Source: Chamaesiphon sp. 336R_metabinner_41
Lineage (GTDB): Bacteria; Cyanobacteriota; Cyanobacteriia; Cyanobacteriales; Chamaesiphonaceae
Direction of reading: 5' to 3'
Length of the DNA stretch: 64,000 bases
NCBI GenBank assembly: GCA_025359915.1
Contig: JANYDE010000006.1
Coordinates: 27,909-91,908 of the forward strand
Numbering within the stretch: the stretch's first letter is position 1; every line of letters begins with the position of its first letter. Of the stretch, positions 1 through 11,172 are shown piece by piece. Below the pieces are notes generated by a model. That model worked only from the letters and a program-made list of their open reading frames with translations, searched no databases and was not told the origin of the DNA. A program made the translations under genes and the position numbers.

Positions 1-332
1 GCCATTTCTGCATTGTCACCACGACGGGGCACAGTGCGGACTACGCGAGTGTAACCACCTTGGCGACTACCGTAGCGTTCGGGTGCTGACTCAAACAAAG
101 CGTGAACTAAGTCTTGGTCATAGATATAGCCTAGAGCTTGACGACGAGCTGCTAGGGTGCCAGATTTGGCAAGGGTAATCATTTTTTCAACTGCTGGGCG
201 CATAGCTTTCGCTTTGACCAGAGTTGTAGTAATGCGACCGTGGCGGATCAGTTCGGTTGTCAAAGACCGTAACAGTGCCTTTCGTTGGTCGGCTGGTCTT
301 CCCAGCATTGCCACGCGACAGCGATGACGCAT
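1..332 (-). CDS. rplQ: 50S ribosomal protein L17 (C-terminus runs off window start)
   Basis: Reverse-strand translation [52 protein letters not shown]...; directly downstream of rpoA. Not in the supplied ORF list because it runs off the edge. Confidence 0.93.
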   Translation of the reverse strand, partial: MRHRCRVAMLGRPADQRKALLRSLTTELIRHGRITTTLVKAKAMRPAVEKMITLAKSGTLAARRQALGYIYDQDLVHALFESAPERYGSRQGGYTRVVRTVPRRGDNAEM

Positions 333-440
333 TGTATTTTTCCTTGTTGTTGTTAATGTGTACTCGTTCTAGAATCAAACTAGCTTGGGTAATCACAGTC
401 GGTTGCGAATTGAATTCGTGACTGTTATCCCCCGACATCA

Positions 441-1451
441 TCAGACATTTACTGATTTGTTATGAGCTAGCTTGATTCCCAGTCGCTTTTCCAGGGCTTC
501 GATTACCTCCTCAGCCGATTTGAGTCCGAAGTTCTTAATTTCTAAGAGGTCTTCTTGGGTATAACCCATTAAATCGGATACAGAATTAATCTGCGCTCGT
601 TTCAAGCAGTTGTATGCTCTCACTGAGAGATTCAATTCTTCGATCGGAATTTGGTTAGAAGGATCTTCGTCTTCTGTATACTCTGGCTGGAAGGATTCCA
701 AGCTGATATCCTTGAGCGGATTGAGGAGATCGACCAAAATCTTGGCGGATTCGCTCAATGCTTCTTGAGGTGTCAGACTACCATTTGTCCAGATTTCTAA
801 GATCAAGCGATCTTTTTCAACTGCGCCATCGATTCGCACGTCTTCGGTAGTGTAGTTAACCTGAATAACAGGCATAAATACAGCGTCGATTTGGAGCATA
901 TCCATGGCTAGTCCATGTTCGCGGAATTTGTCAACCGATCGATAGCCTTTGCCACGTTCGATTCTAAATTCCATCTCCAATTTTCCGCCCTCAGCGACTG
1001 TCGCCACATATTGGTTCGGATCGACAACTTCTACTTCTGAAGGTAATTCAAAATCAGCAGTTGTAACTTCGGCTGGCCCAATCACATTCAATCGCCCGAT
1101 TTGGGGTTGAGATGTGTAACTTTTGAGCTTGACTTCTTTCATGTTCAGCAGCAGTTCGAGAACGTCCTGACGAACACCAACTAAGGTGGCAAACTCATGA
1201 TTGACTGCACCAGATTTGATGCTAGTCTTGGCTTCTCCAGCTTTCGCGCCGATTTTTTCTTCTCTAATTAGTCCAGCTACTCTTACGGCAGTAATACAAG
1301 TCCCTTCTAAGTTGGACAATAATACCCGACGTAATGAGTTACCGATCGTTACACCTTGACCTCGATCGAGAGGCTCCAGGATAAACTTACTATATTGACT
1401 TTGATTTAACTCAGTCTTCGACTCAACACACTCGATCTGAAACTGCGCCAC
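441..1451 (-). CDS. rpoA: DNA-directed RNA polymerase subunit alpha
   Basis: 336 aa; alpha-NTD 'GNSLRRVLLSNLEGTCITAVR' and alpha-CTD 'LNLSVRAYNCLKRAQINSVSDLM'. Confidence 0.98.
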   Translation of the reverse strand: MAQFQIECVESKTELNQSQYSKFILEPLDRGQGVTIGNSLRRVLLSNLEGTCITAVRVAGLIREEKIGAKAGEAKTSIKSGAVNHEFATLVGVRQDVLELLLNMKEVKLKSYTSQPQIGRLNVIGPAEVTTADFELPSEVEVVDPNQYVATVAEGGKLEMEFRIERGKGYRSVDKFREHGLAMDMLQIDAVFMPVIQVNYTTEDVRIDGAVEKDRLILEIWTNGSLTPQEALSESAKILVDLLNPLKDISLESFQPEYTEDEDPSNQIPIEELNLSVRAYNCLKRAQINSVSDLMGYTQEDLLEIKNFGLKSAEEVIEALEKRLGIKLAHNKSVNV

Positions 1452-1608
1452 AGAGTGACCTCCCTACCCAGTTTGTACTTAACTTTAATCTTTTTACAGA
1501 TGATAGCCGCAATAGCTAACACATCTTCTCTAACATAACAACTAATAATTCATAATTACTAACATTGGCGACCGCCAGTGTAGATCCTACAAACTACAAA
1601 TAATTAAT

Positions 1609-2004
1609 CTAGACTCTCCGTCTCTTTGGCGGACGGCAACCATTGTGTGGAATTGGAGTGACATCGCGAATTAGAGTTATTTCTAACCCTGCACCTTGGA
1701 GGGCACGAATCGCTGTTTCACGACCCGCACCAGGCCCGCTGACCATCACTTCCAGTTGACGCATACCTTGATCCATTGCGCGCTTGCCAGCACTTTCTGC
1801 GGCGGTTTGAGCTGCAAATGGGGTACCTTTTTTCGCGCCTTTGAATCCGCTAGATCCGCTGGATGCCCAAGAGATTACGTCTCCATTAGCATCTGAGATT
1901 GTGACGATCGTATTGTTAAATGTTGACTGGATATAAGCTACGCCGTTTGGAACGTTGCGCTTCTGCTTTTTTGGTCCAGTCTTTTTACTAGGTTGTCGAG
2001 CCAT
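1609..2004 (-). CDS. rpsK: 30S ribosomal protein S11
   Basis: 131 aa; '[43 protein letters not shown]'. Confidence 0.98.
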   Translation of the reverse strand: MARQPSKKTGPKKQKRNVPNGVAYIQSTFNNTIVTISDANGDVISWASSGSSGFKGAKKGTPFAAQTAAESAGKRAMDQGMRQLEVMVSGPGAGRETAIRALQGAGLEITLIRDVTPIPHNGCRPPKRRRV

Positions 2005-2216
2005 GTCGGTCTATGTATTTGAAATATCAATGAGGTAATCGATGCAAGCATCAACTGCGGATCTGAGTGAAATTCGATAGTTCGATTTGCTTGGTTAATA
2101 TAGACCAATGCGTAGCTGTGAAAACGGGTTTAGACACACTAATTGGCGAACAGCAACAACGGAGGCTACTAATCGCCAATTGGCTATTTCTGGGTTGCCA
2201 CAACCATCGAACCATG

Positions 2217-2600
2217 TTATTTCTTGCCTGGAGCTTTTTTCTTCCCAGCGACTGTTGCGCGACGACCGCGACGTGTCCGGGCATTGGTTCGAGTCCGTTG
2301 ACCGCGAACGGGTAAGCCCATCCGGTGTCTGCGTCCACGATAGGAGCCGATATCTACCAATCGCTTGATGTTCATCGATTCCCAGCGACGTAAATCGCCT
2401 TCGATCTGATAATCGCCTTCTACCCGTTCCCGGAGGAGGGTAACTTCAGCATCCGATAAATCCTTTACTCGTGTATCTGGATTTACACCCGTCTTTTTGA
2501 TTACTTCTTTAGCGCGGGTTAACCCGATGCCAAAGATGTATGTGAGACCGATTTCCACCCGCTTGTCGCGAGGGAGGTCTACGCCTGCTATCCGTGCCAC
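2217..2600 (-). CDS. rpsM: 30S ribosomal protein S13
   Basis: 127 aa; '[26 protein letters not shown]...[14 protein letters not shown]'. Confidence 0.98.
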   Translation of the reverse strand: MARIAGVDLPRDKRVEIGLTYIFGIGLTRAKEVIKKTGVNPDTRVKDLSDAEVTLLRERVEGDYQIEGDLRRWESMNIKRLVDIGSYRGRRHRMGLPVRGQRTRTNARTRRGRRATVAGKKKAPGKK

Positions 2601-2760
2601 ACTTGTTTCTCCACTATACTTTGCTCTCGATCTCGAATCGATGGCTCTATCAAAGGGTTCGGTTTGGAACTAGCGCAACTCGCCCAATCCTTTACTCTGA
2701 TTAGATTCCATTCGATCGCCATAGGTCTTAATAACTAACTAGCAACTTGGACTAGTTATC

Positions 2761-2874
2761 TTAACCTTGACGCTGTTTATGTTTGGGGTTGGCACAAATT
2801 ACCATGACCCTGCCACGTCTACGAATGACGCGACACTTTTCACAAATCTTTTTGACAGACGCTCGGACTTTCAT
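2761..2874 (-). CDS. rpmJ: 50S ribosomal protein L36
   Basis: 37-codon reverse-strand [40 protein letters not shown] (below ORF-track length cutoff); Zn-binding Cys/His pattern and synteny. Confidence 0.97.
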   Translation of the reverse strand: MKVRASVKKICEKCRVIRRRGRVMVICANPKHKQRQG

Positions 2875-3013
2875 GCCAATTTAGACAACACTGCAAGCTT
2901 AATATTATAACATTTTCCACCTAATTGTCAGTAGTAATTACGCGACAATTTTGCTGGAGACGATCTACCAGAGGGAAGAAACGTTAATTTTGGGGATCGA
3001 TCGAGGAATATAA

Positions 3014-3241
3014 TTACTTCTTATTCCGCAGTCTGTAAGTGATTCGCCCTTTACTGAGATCGTAAGGGGTGAGTTCGCACTTGACTCGATCGCCAGGAAG
3101 AATTTTAATATAGTTGCGACGAATTTTGCCGGAGATATGGGCTAGTACGTTAAACCCGTTATCTAGATCGACTCGAAACATGGCGTTAGGCAAGGATTCT
3201 GTCACCGTGCCCTCCATTTCAATCAAATCTTGTTTAGACAA
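3014..3241 (-). CDS. infA: Translation initiation factor IF-1
   Basis: 75 aa; '[46 protein letters not shown]'. Confidence 0.97.
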   Translation of the reverse strand: MSKQDLIEMEGTVTESLPNAMFRVDLDNGFNVLAHISGKIRRNYIKILPGDRVKCELTPYDLSKGRITYRLRNKK

Positions 3242-3480
3242 TTAATAAATACCTCGAATTAGGACAGTTAGATTAGTTGAGAGTTGATAGTTAAAACTAT
3301 TTCTATTTTAACAGGGGCAAGGTGTGGTTGTGTTTTCGATCAAACGTGATGGCAGTCGGTACGAAATTGTTAGCTGCGTAAATCTCTACACCACCCCAGC
3401 CCTCCCCGAGGATGCGGGGAGGGAGTTAAAGCCCCCCTTTCCAAGGGGGGTTGGGGGGTATAGATCTCCGCCACCCACAA

Positions 3481-4047
3481 TTAATTCACCAAAGCTTCCA
3501 AATCACTGGTAACGGCTGCCAAATCTCGATCGCCATTAACTTCGCGATAAACGCCCTTGTGCCGATAATAATCGATTAAAGGCATAGTTTGCTCGTCATA
3601 GACAACCAACCGCCGTCTAATCACATCCTCGGTGTCATCGGGACGATTTTGGATGGTGGCTCGATTGAGTAATCTTTCGACTAATCGATCTTGAGGAACA
3701 TCGAGATTAATCGCTAGATCGTAATTTTGACCGATTTCGGTGAGTAATCGATCGAGAAATTCAGCCTGAGAGACATTGCGGGGAAAACCATCGAGAATCC
3801 AACCCGCACTGACAGCATCAGGCTGGCTTAAGCGGGCGCGAATCATGTCGAGAATCAGTGAATCAGGAACTAGTTCGCCGTTATCCATGTAGGATTTAGC
3901 TTTTAGTCCTAATTCAGTCTGTCCTCTAACTTCAGCGCGGAGGATATCGCCAGTAGAAATATGGGGAATTTTAGCGGATTCAGCGAGAATTTGGGCTTGG
4001 GTGCCTTTGCCCGCACCAGGGGCACCGAGAAAAATAAGTCTAGTCAT
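3481..4047 (-). CDS. adk: Adenylate kinase
   Basis: 188 aa; P-loop '[11 protein letters not shown]', 'WILDGFPRN'. Confidence 0.97.
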   Translation of the reverse strand: MTRLIFLGAPGAGKGTQAQILAESAKIPHISTGDILRAEVRGQTELGLKAKSYMDNGELVPDSLILDMIRARLSQPDAVSAGWILDGFPRNVSQAEFLDRLLTEIGQNYDLAINLDVPQDRLVERLLNRATIQNRPDDTEDVIRRRLVVYDEQTMPLIDYYRHKGVYREVNGDRDLAAVTSDLEALVN

Positions 4048-4330
4048 AGGAGAGTTGGAAGTGAGTAGTAGCTACTGTGTCCATGCAAGGCAAAAGTGAC
4101 TTCAGCGGAGATCTTTACCCCCAACCCCCTTGTAAAGCGGCGTTTTTATTCGGGGGGAACCCCCGAATAAAAAAACGACAAGACAGGGGGCTTTTGTCCC
4201 TTTCCCTTGGGGAAGGGATTTCCGGCTCCCTCCCCTTTAGAAGGGGAGGGCTGGTGGGGTAAAATCTCCGCAGCAACTCTAATAGAATTGGAGGTGTATT
4301 GTTTAGAGAGAAAACAATATCCCCTATTCC

Positions 4331-5674
4331 CTAATCTTTACCAATCATGCCTTCGTAACGTTGAGAGATGACGAGGGTTTGAATCTGTTTAGCAGTATCG
4401 ATCGCAACACTCACTAAAATCAACAGGGAAGTTGCGCCAAAACCTTTGAAAGTACTGACTCCTAGACCACTTTCGATCGCAGTTGGGACAGTTGCGACAA
4501 TACCCAAGAAGATTGCACCGAGTAAAGTTAATCGAGTCAAGATTCCTTCGATGTATTTACTTGTTGCAACACCTGGACGAACGCCAGGAATACTAGCACC
4601 CATTTTCTTGAGGTTCTGCGCCATATCTACAGGGTTCACAACTAGCGAACTGTAGAAATAACTAAAGAAAACAATCAAGACAACGTAAAAAGCTACATGA
4701 GCGGCTGTACCTGGTGCGAGGAATTCTGCAACGTTGTTGACAACTTGACTTACTGGAGTCAGAGTGCCATCATCACCAACACCCTTACCTGCAAAAGATG
4801 CTAAAGCACTAGGTAGTACTAATACTGAAGATGCAAAGATAATTGGCATTACCCCACCTTGGTTGAGGCGGAGCGGTAGATAGCTAGTCCGTTCGCGTTG
4901 GATTCTGCGTCCAACTTGACGACGGGCAGAGATAATCGGGATGCGGCGGGTTCCTTCTTGAACGAAGACGATACCGACAGTCATTAAAATGAAGACAGCG
5001 AGTAGTGCGACTGTCCGAGTCAGGATAGAGCTATCTCCACTCTGCGCGAGGTTGAATGTATCGGATAAAGACTTAGGCAAAACAGCGACAATGTTTAGAA
5101 AAATCAATAATGAAGCACCGTTCCCAATACCACGTTCGGTAATTAGTTCCGAGATCCACATTACAAACATCGAACCAGCCGTCAATGCCATTACTGTACT
5201 AACGATGAAGAAAATGCCTTCATGTCCAGGTAGCGCGTAATTTTTAAGCCACAGCGAAACCCCGATACTATTAGCAACACAAGAACCTACGGCTACATAC
5301 CGAGTGATTTGGGAAATCTTGCGTCGTCCAGCTTCACCTTCTTCTTTTTGCAGTTTTTCCAGTGAAGGAAGGGCTGTTGTCAATAGCTGAATAATAATAG
5401 AAGCATTGATATAAGGAATAATCCCCAATGCAAAGATCCCGACAGTGGATAATGCCCCACCAGAGAAGATATCTAGAAAGCCAACTGTTGGGCTATTTTT
5501 AATACTTTCAGCAAATGCGACTCGATCGACCCCTGGTACAGGAATAAATGTACCCAACCGCGCTAAAATCAGCAAGCCGAGGGTAACTAAAATTCGCCCT
5601 CTCAAACCAGCCGCTTGAGCCATCTGTACAAATGTCTCTTGGGCTGATGGTGCTTTTTCTCTACTAGCGTCCAT
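4331..5674 (-). CDS. secY: Preprotein translocase subunit SecY
   Basis: 447 aa multi-pass; 'IPYINASIIIQLL', 'PVDMAQNLKKMGASIPGVRPG'. Confidence 0.98.
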   Translation of the reverse strand: MDASREKAPSAQETFVQMAQAAGLRGRILVTLGLLILARLGTFIPVPGVDRVAFAESIKNSPTVGFLDIFSGGALSTVGIFALGIIPYINASIIIQLLTTALPSLEKLQKEEGEAGRRKISQITRYVAVGSCVANSIGVSLWLKNYALPGHEGIFFIVSTVMALTAGSMFVMWISELITERGIGNGASLLIFLNIVAVLPKSLSDTFNLAQSGDSSILTRTVALLAVFILMTVGIVFVQEGTRRIPIISARRQVGRRIQRERTSYLPLRLNQGGVMPIIFASSVLVLPSALASFAGKGVGDDGTLTPVSQVVNNVAEFLAPGTAAHVAFYVVLIVFFSYFYSSLVVNPVDMAQNLKKMGASIPGVRPGVATSKYIEGILTRLTLLGAIFLGIVATVPTAIESGLGVSTFKGFGATSLLILVSVAIDTAKQIQTLVISQRYEGMIGKD

Positions 5675-5778
5675 CTAAAATTACCTCGGCAAATTTATTT
5701 AATATCAAAACTAAAATATAAAGAACTGTTACCTTTATGAGTTTAAGTATACAATTCTCTAGTTAATTCTGGGGATCT

Positions 5779-5826
5779 AAAAAAGAATCCAGCACTGCCA
5801 ATCTCATGTCAAAGGCAATGCTGGAA
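5779..5826 (-). terminator. Possible intrinsic terminator/attenuator between rplO and secY
   Basis: Minus-strand hairpin CCAGCATTGCC...GGCAGTGCTGG followed by a U-rich run (ttcttttttag). Confidence 0.6.
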
Positions 5827-5872
5827 TCAATCTAGTTTTTAGGGTTGCGACAATTGATCAGATGAAAACATC

Positions 5873-6316
5873 TTAAATTACTTCGCAAGTACCACCAGCG
5901 GCTTCAATCTTGGTTCTCGCACCAGTTGTGAAAGCTGCGGCTTTACAGTTAAGCGCAACAGTGATGTCGCCTTCACCTAATAATTTCAACGGGCCATCAT
6001 TTGATGTAACGATGCCAGCTTTGAGCAAGGATTCCAGTGTTACCTCGGTGTTAGCAGGTAACTCAGCTAATTTGTAAACGTTAATTACCGTAAATACCTT
6101 CTGGTTGATGAGAGGGAAGTGTTTTAGTTTTGGTAAACGACGGTAGAGGGGCATTTGACCACCCTCAAATCCAGGACGGGTAGGGCTACCAGAACGGGAT
6201 TTTTGTCCGCGCATTCCGAAACCGCCGCTGGCACCTTGTCCAGCCGCAATACCACGCCCGATGCGGCGTTTGCGGTGTTTAGAACCCGCTTTGGGTTTTA
6301 GATCTGTTAATCTCAT
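5873..6316 (-). CDS. rplO: 50S ribosomal protein L15
   Basis: Start trimmed to [22 protein letters not shown]; '[19 protein letters not shown]'. The longer 6409 start translates repeat DNA. Confidence 0.95.
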   Translation of the reverse strand: MRLTDLKPKAGSKHRKRRIGRGIAAGQGASGGFGMRGQKSRSGSPTRPGFEGGQMPLYRRLPKLKHFPLINQKVFTVINVYKLAELPANTEVTLESLLKAGIVTSNDGPLKLLGEGDITVALNCKAAAFTTGARTKIEAAGGTCEVI

Positions 6317-6339
6317 TTTAGTTTTAGATTTTAGGAGTT

Positions 6340-6427
6340 GTAGGTTGGGTAGAGCAGAGCGAAACCCAACATTCTCATTAATAACTTGTGTAGATGTTGG
6401 GTTGAACAAATGTGAAACCCAACCTAC
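6340..6427. repeat. GTAGGTTGGGTT...AACCCAACCTAC inverted-repeat element
   Basis: Termini gtaggttgggt / acccaacctac; same termini at 13812-13880 and 30283-30368. Confidence 0.8.
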
Positions 6428-6439
6428 AAACTAGATTGA

Positions 6440-6535
6440 CTTCGGCGAAGATCTTTACCCCCAACCCCCTTGTAAAGGGGGCTTTCCGGCTCCCTCCCCT
6501 TTCCAAGGGGAGGGCTGGGGTGGGGTAAAAGCCTA
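6440..6535. repeat. Intergenic 'accccaaccccctt...aaggggagggctggggtggggta' repeat
   Basis: Related copies at about 3389-3475, 4105-4265, 12708-12866, 44933-45170 and 63459-63580. Confidence 0.8.
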
Positions 6536-6552
6536 CGCAGAAAATACCGAAT

Positions 6553-7167
6553 CTACGCAAATAGACTTTCGACAGTTACGCCACGATCTTCAGCGACTTG
6601 GTTGAAGCTACGCAGAGTTTTGAGCGCGTTGACTGCGGCGCGGGCATTGTTGAGCGGATTGCCAGAACCGAGTTGTTTCGCGAGGATGTTTTTGACTCCA
6701 GCGAGTTCTAATACTGTGCGAACGGCTCCACCAGCAATTACTCCGGTACCAGGAGCAGCAGGGCGCATCATTACATTAGCACCACCGCCACCACCGACGA
6801 TCGGATGTGGAATAGTATTAGATTTAGTCAAAGGAATCGTGATCAGATGTTTTTTGCCGTCGGCTACGCCTTTACGGACTGCGCCGATTACGTCGCTGGC
6901 TTTACCAACGCCTACGCCGACTTCACCTTTTTCGTTACCAATTACTACGATGGCGCGGAAGCTGAGTTTTTTACCACCCTTAACTACCTTGCTCACCCGT
7001 CGGATTTGAATTACCCGTTCTTGATAGGTAATTTCCTTTTCTTCTTTCTTGCCTCGGCTGCCGCCTTTGCCGCCGCCTTTGCCACCGCCGCCACCGCGAC
7101 GATCTCCGCCACGTTCGCCGCCGCCGCTACCGCCGCCACCGCGACGTTCCTGTTGTTCTTGTGCCAT
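6553..7167 (-). CDS. rpsE: 30S ribosomal protein S5 with Gly/Arg-rich N-terminal extension
   Basis: 204 aa; S5 core '[30 protein letters not shown]' preceded by about 40 aa of [33 protein letters not shown]. Confidence 0.97.
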   Translation of the reverse strand: MAQEQQERRGGGGSGGGERGGDRRGGGGGKGGGKGGSRGKKEEKEITYQERVIQIRRVSKVVKGGKKLSFRAIVVIGNEKGEVGVGVGKASDVIGAVRKGVADGKKHLITIPLTKSNTIPHPIVGGGGGANVMMRPAAPGTGVIAGGAVRTVLELAGVKNILAKQLGSGNPLNNARAAVNALKTLRSFNQVAEDRGVTVESLFA

Positions 7168-7194
7168 AATCTTATATTTTAGACTGAGTTACGA

Positions 7195-7557
7195 TTAGAA
7201 ATTCAAGCCAGCTTCACGAGCAGCGTCAGCCAAAGCTTGGACGCGACCATGATAAAGATTACCACCTCGATCGAACACTACAGTTTCGATCCCTTTCGCT
7301 TTGGCGCGTTCTGCAACTAGTTTACCAACTTCAGTGGCTGCGGTAATATTACCACCACTAGTCAATCTAGATTTGATTTCAGGTTCGAGGCTAGATGCTG
7401 CTGCAACTGTATGTTGCTCGACATCATCGATGATTTGAGCGTAGATATGTTGGTGGGATCTAAATACCGCCAAACGAGGACGAGCTGTCGAACCATTTAC
7501 GTCCTTCCGAACGCGACGGTGACGACGCTGAACTGATTCTTTACGAGTTAGTTTCAT
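7195..7557 (-). CDS. rplR: 50S ribosomal protein L18
   Basis: 120 aa; '[20 protein letters not shown]', '[28 protein letters not shown]'. Confidence 0.97.
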   Translation of the reverse strand: MKLTRKESVQRRHRRVRKDVNGSTARPRLAVFRSHQHIYAQIIDDVEQHTVAAASSLEPEIKSRLTSGGNITAATEVGKLVAERAKAKGIETVVFDRGGNLYHGRVQALADAAREAGLNF

Positions 7558-7565
7558 TTTATATT

Positions 7566-8111
7566 CTATTTCTTCCCAGATTTACCGGCTTTACGACGGA
7601 CAACTTCACCTTCGTAACGAATACCCTTACCTTTGTATACTTCCGGTGGGCGAACGTCGCGGATTTTGGCGGCGGTATTTCCGACTAATTCTTTGTCAAT
7701 CCCACTAATAGTTACACTAGTGTTTTTCTCTTTGGGAACTTCGATAGTGATTCCCGCTGGCGGATCGATTTTAACAGGTAGACTATAGCCTACGTTCAAG
7801 GTCAAAATTCTGCCTTCAACCGCAGCCCGATAACCAACACCTTGGATTTCCAATTTCTTCTGGAATCCGGTGGATACACCTTCAACCATGTTGGCTACTA
7901 GTGTCCGACACAATCCATGTCTTTGACGAGCAGGACGGGAATCGTTGACACGATTTACCATCACAGTTTCGCCTTCCATGACGACAACTACTTCAGCGGG
8001 GAGAACACGAGAGAGTTCACCTTTAGGGCCTTTTACGACTACTGATTGACCATCGATATCGATGGTAACTTTCGCAGGTAAAAGAATTGGACGTTTTCCA
8101 ATTCTAGACAT
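7566..8111 (-). CDS. rplF: 50S ribosomal protein L6
   Basis: 181 aa; 'MSRIGKRPI', '[28 protein letters not shown]'. Confidence 0.98.
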   Translation of the reverse strand: MSRIGKRPILLPAKVTIDIDGQSVVVKGPKGELSRVLPAEVVVVMEGETVMVNRVNDSRPARQRHGLCRTLVANMVEGVSTGFQKKLEIQGVGYRAAVEGRILTLNVGYSLPVKIDPPAGITIEVPKEKNTSVTISGIDKELVGNTAAKIRDVRPPEVYKGKGIRYEGEVVRRKAGKSGKK

Positions 8112-8284
8112 AATTAATTATTTACTCCTTGTCAATGAATCGCGATCTACATTCGTACATCGCAAAGATGAATATTTGAGCCAGGGGAGTAAGATTTAGT
8201 ACATATAACGTGACTAATTCAGGCAAAATTAAAGATTAACTTAATAACAATTTAATTTCTACTTACTGACTACTTGAGAGCCTG

Positions 8285-8686
8285 TTACCAGACGTAACAG
8301 AGGACTTCGCCGCCCAAGCCTTGTTTACGGGCTTCGCGATCGGTCATAATCCCACTAGAGGTGGAAATTACCGCGATTCCAATCCCACCCAAAACTTTAG
8401 GTAAGTCTTTGTGGTTGGAATAAACGCGCAATCCAGGCTTGCTGACTCGTTTGAGTGCAGTAACGATGGGTTGGCGATTTTTGCCTTTGTATCTCAAGGT
8501 GAGGACTAATTTCTGGTCAATCCCTTCACCAACTTCTTCATATTCACCAACATAGCCTTCTTGTCTGAGGACTTTGGCAATGCTGCGCGTAAGTTTAGTC
8601 GCTGGGAGATTGGTGGTTTGATGTTTGACGATGCTCGCATTCCGAATGCGAGTCAGCATATCTGAGATGGTATCGTGTGCCGCCAT
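8285..8686 (-). CDS. rpsH: 30S ribosomal protein S8
   Basis: 133 aa; '[13 protein letters not shown]', '[28 protein letters not shown]'. Confidence 0.98.
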   Translation of the reverse strand: MAAHDTISDMLTRIRNASIVKHQTTNLPATKLTRSIAKVLRQEGYVGEYEEVGEGIDQKLVLTLRYKGKNRQPIVTALKRVSKPGLRVYSNHKDLPKVLGGIGIAVISTSSGIMTDREARKQGLGGEVLCYVW

Positions 8687-8790
8687 TTGTTGTTTAGGGT
8701 AATTAGTGAATAGTGGCTAGTGAATGGTCAATAGTGGTGAGCTGCGGCTCTTTCCACAGATTCAGACCATTATTGCCGCTGATGCCTGAA

Positions 8791-9336
8791 TTAACTGGCG
8801 CGGAAAGGCATTCCCATTTCTTTTAATAATGCGCGTCCAGCTTCATCGTTATCGGCTGTAGTGATAATCGAGATATCCATCCCACGAATTTGGTCGATTT
8901 GATCGTACTCAATTTCAGGGAAAATCAGTTGTTCGCGAATACCAATGCTGTAGTTACCGCGACCATCGAAACTCTTGGGGCTAATGCCTCGGAAGTCACG
9001 AATACGAGGTAAGGTGAGGTTGATAAACCTGTCGAGGAAAGCATACATCCGATCGCCACGTAGTGTCACCATCACACCGACGGGCATACCAGCACGGATT
9101 TTAAAGCCCGCAATCGCTTTCTTAGCACGAGTTACAACTGGTTTCTGACCAGTGATTTTGGCGATTTCGGCGATCGAAGATTCTAGAGCTTTAGCATTTG
9201 TTGCTGCTTCACCTAGACCTCTGTTGACCGTGATTTTAATCACCTTAGGCACTTGTAGCTCATTGGTATAACCAAATTGCTCCATCAGCTTAGGAGTGAT
9301 TTCTTTTTGAAACTTAGTTTTAAGTTGTTGTGCCAT
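8791..9336 (-). CDS. rplE: 50S ribosomal protein L5
   Basis: 181 aa; '[32 protein letters not shown]'. Confidence 0.98.
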   Translation of the reverse strand: MAQQLKTKFQKEITPKLMEQFGYTNELQVPKVIKITVNRGLGEAATNAKALESSIAEIAKITGQKPVVTRAKKAIAGFKIRAGMPVGVMVTLRGDRMYAFLDRFINLTLPRIRDFRGISPKSFDGRGNYSIGIREQLIFPEIEYDQIDQIRGMDISIITTADNDEAGRALLKEMGMPFRAS

Positions 9337-9414
9337 GATATTGATTTGTGTAATTTTCCTGGGCTTGGTCAGGAGAAAAGTTAACAGTTATAAATTAATG
9401 AATCTAATAACTAT

Positions 9415-9759
9415 CTAGTCGATAATCTCACCAGTTTTCTTCAACATCCGCACTTTCTTGCCTTCAGCATTCACGGTATAACCGATGCGGCTAGCAACGT
9501 TTGCAGTAGTTGAATAAATCATTACCTTGGAACTATGAATCGGTGATTCCGAAGTATCAATCCGACCAGTTTCGCCTTCTTGAGCTGGTTTGATGTGCTT
9601 GGTGCGAATGCTCACACCTTTGACGATCACTTTGCTTAACTCAGGAAAAGATTTCAGAACTTCGCCGATTTTGCCTTTATCACTACCGGAGATAATTTGC
9701 ACGGTGTCGCCTTTTTTGACGTGCATCCGATGCTTTACTTTAGGTTTTTGTCTTGCCAT
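9415..9759 (-). CDS. rplX: 50S ribosomal protein L24
   Basis: 114 aa; KOW motif '[21 protein letters not shown]'. Confidence 0.97.
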   Translation of the reverse strand: MARQKPKVKHRMHVKKGDTVQIISGSDKGKIGEVLKSFPELSKVIVKGVSIRTKHIKPAQEGETGRIDTSESPIHSSKVMIYSTTANVASRIGYTVNAEGKKVRMLKKTGEIID

Positions 9760-9761
9760 TT

Positions 9762-10130
9762 TTAGAGTACCTCTGGAGCCAGGGAGACGATTTTGGTGAA
9801 GCTTTTTTCACGAAGTTCGCGAGCGACAGGGCCGAAAACGCGAGTACCTCTGGGATTACCGTCAGCATTTACGAGCACAGCGGCGTTATCATCAAACCGA
9901 ATACTCATACCACTATCGCGGCGCATAGTATGACGGGTACGCACGATCACTGCACGAACTACTTCGGATTTCTTGACTGCCATGTTGGGAGTGGCATCTT
10001 TGACAACTGCGATGATGGTGTCGCCTACGCCGCCGTAAGTACGATTACCCGCGCCGAGAACGCGAATACACATAATTTTACGAGCACCGCTATTATCAGC
10101 AACGGTTAAGTAACTTTCTTGTTGGATCAT
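9762..10130 (-). CDS. rplN: 50S ribosomal protein L14
   Basis: 122 aa; '[26 protein letters not shown]'. Confidence 0.98.
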   Translation of the reverse strand: MIQQESYLTVADNSGARKIMCIRVLGAGNRTYGGVGDTIIAVVKDATPNMAVKKSEVVRAVIVRTRHTMRRDSGMSIRFDDNAAVLVNADGNPRGTRVFGPVARELREKSFTKIVSLAPEVL

Positions 10131-10140
10131 TGTAATTAGG

Positions 10141-10177
10141 GGAGTTGGGAGTTGGGAGTTGGGAGTTGGGAGTTCGG
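10141..10177. repeat. Heptanucleotide tandem repeat (GGGAGTT)n
   Basis: gggagttgggagttgggagttgggagttcggag between rplN and rpsQ. Confidence 0.85.
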
Positions 10178-10242
10178 AGCAATGAGAGTTTTTAACAACT
10201 AACTTTACTCCTGATTTTAACTATCATTCCAACCCCAACTAG

Positions 10243-10491
10243 TTAGGATGCTTTGGTACTGAGGATTTCAGCTAGTGTCCAACGTTTGGTGCGGCTCAGA
10301 GGTCTGGTTTCGGAAATCTTAACTCTGTCGCCTTCTTTACATTGGTTTTCTTCGTCGTGAACCTTGTATCTTTTGGTTCTGACAACTACTTTGCCGTATT
10401 TCGAGTGAGCGGAACGATTCTCGATCGAAACCACTATCGTTTTTTGCATTTTGTTGCTGACAACGATGCCAACTCTTTCTTTTGCTGCCAT
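10243..10491 (-). CDS. rpsQ: 30S ribosomal protein S17
   Basis: 82 aa; '[22 protein letters not shown]'. Confidence 0.97.
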   Translation of the reverse strand: MAAKERVGIVVSNKMQKTIVVSIENRSAHSKYGKVVVRTKRYKVHDEENQCKEGDRVKISETRPLSRTKRWTLAEILSTKAS

Positions 10492-10522
10492 TTTGTGTTA
10501 TTTGCTTGGTGTATTGAGTGGA

Positions 10523-10729
10523 CTAAACCTTGACGGTTTTACGTTGGTGTTCCACGGTCAACAACTGCGCTAATTTATGGCGGTTATGTTTGAATTCGTG
10601 GGTTTTTTCTAACCGACGAGTAGCTTGGCGGAGGCGCAAGTCGAACAGATTGCGTTTGACAGCGATAATCTCAGCAGCTAATTCTTCGTCGGTTAAGTTT
10701 ATTACTTCGGCGATTTTTGGCAGAGCCAT
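10523..10729 (-). CDS. rpmC: 50S ribosomal protein L29
   Basis: 68 aa; 'NLFDLRLRQATRRLEKTHEFKHNRHKLAQLLT'. Confidence 0.96.
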   Translation of the reverse strand: MALPKIAEVINLTDEELAAEIIAVKRNLFDLRLRQATRRLEKTHEFKHNRHKLAQLLTVEHQRKTVKV

Positions 10730-10733
10730 AACC

Positions 10734-11162
10734 TTAATCTACTTCGTCTTCTAAATGTGCTTTGATAATGAACTTGACCTTAATCGGGAGCTTGTGCATC
10801 GCTAGACGCATCGACTCGCGAGCAACGTCTTCAGCAACGCCACCAATCTCGAATAAGATCCGACCTGGTTTGACGACTGCTACCCAAAACTCTGGGGAAC
10901 CTTTACCGGAACCCATCCGTGTTTCTGCTGGGCGCATGGTGACAGGTTTGTCAGGGAAAATCCGAATCCAGATTTTACCACCGCGTTTGAGGTAGCGGTT
11001 CATCGCACGCCGACAAGCTTCAATTTGACGGGAGGTAATCCAGGATGGTTCGATCGCTTGTAGTCCAAATTGACCGAAAGCGATTTCATTTCCTCTGGTA
11101 GCCATACCAGTCATGCGTCCGCGTTGTTGTTTGCGGAATTTTGTTCTTCTAGGACTTAACAT
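10734..11162 (-). CDS. rplP: 50S ribosomal protein L16
   Basis: 142 aa; '[25 protein letters not shown]'. Confidence 0.98.
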   Translation of the reverse strand: MLSPRRTKFRKQQRGRMTGMATRGNEIAFGQFGLQAIEPSWITSRQIEACRRAMNRYLKRGGKIWIRIFPDKPVTMRPAETRMGSGKGSPEFWVAVVKPGRILFEIGGVAEDVARESMRLAMHKLPIKVKFIIKAHLEDEVD

Positions 11163-11172
11163 TTTTCAATTC

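Noticed and set aside
2051-2368. Overlapping ORFs on both strands around rpsM/rpsK (e.g. 2067..2315 +, 2108..2368 +, 2051..2338 -)
   Set aside because: Antisense or out-of-frame to rpsM and the intergenic gap; no recognisable protein features.
6602-7182. 135- and 125-aa plus-strand ORFs opposite rpsE
   Set aside because: Arise from the GC-biased, low-complexity S5 coding strand; alternative frames of a known gene.
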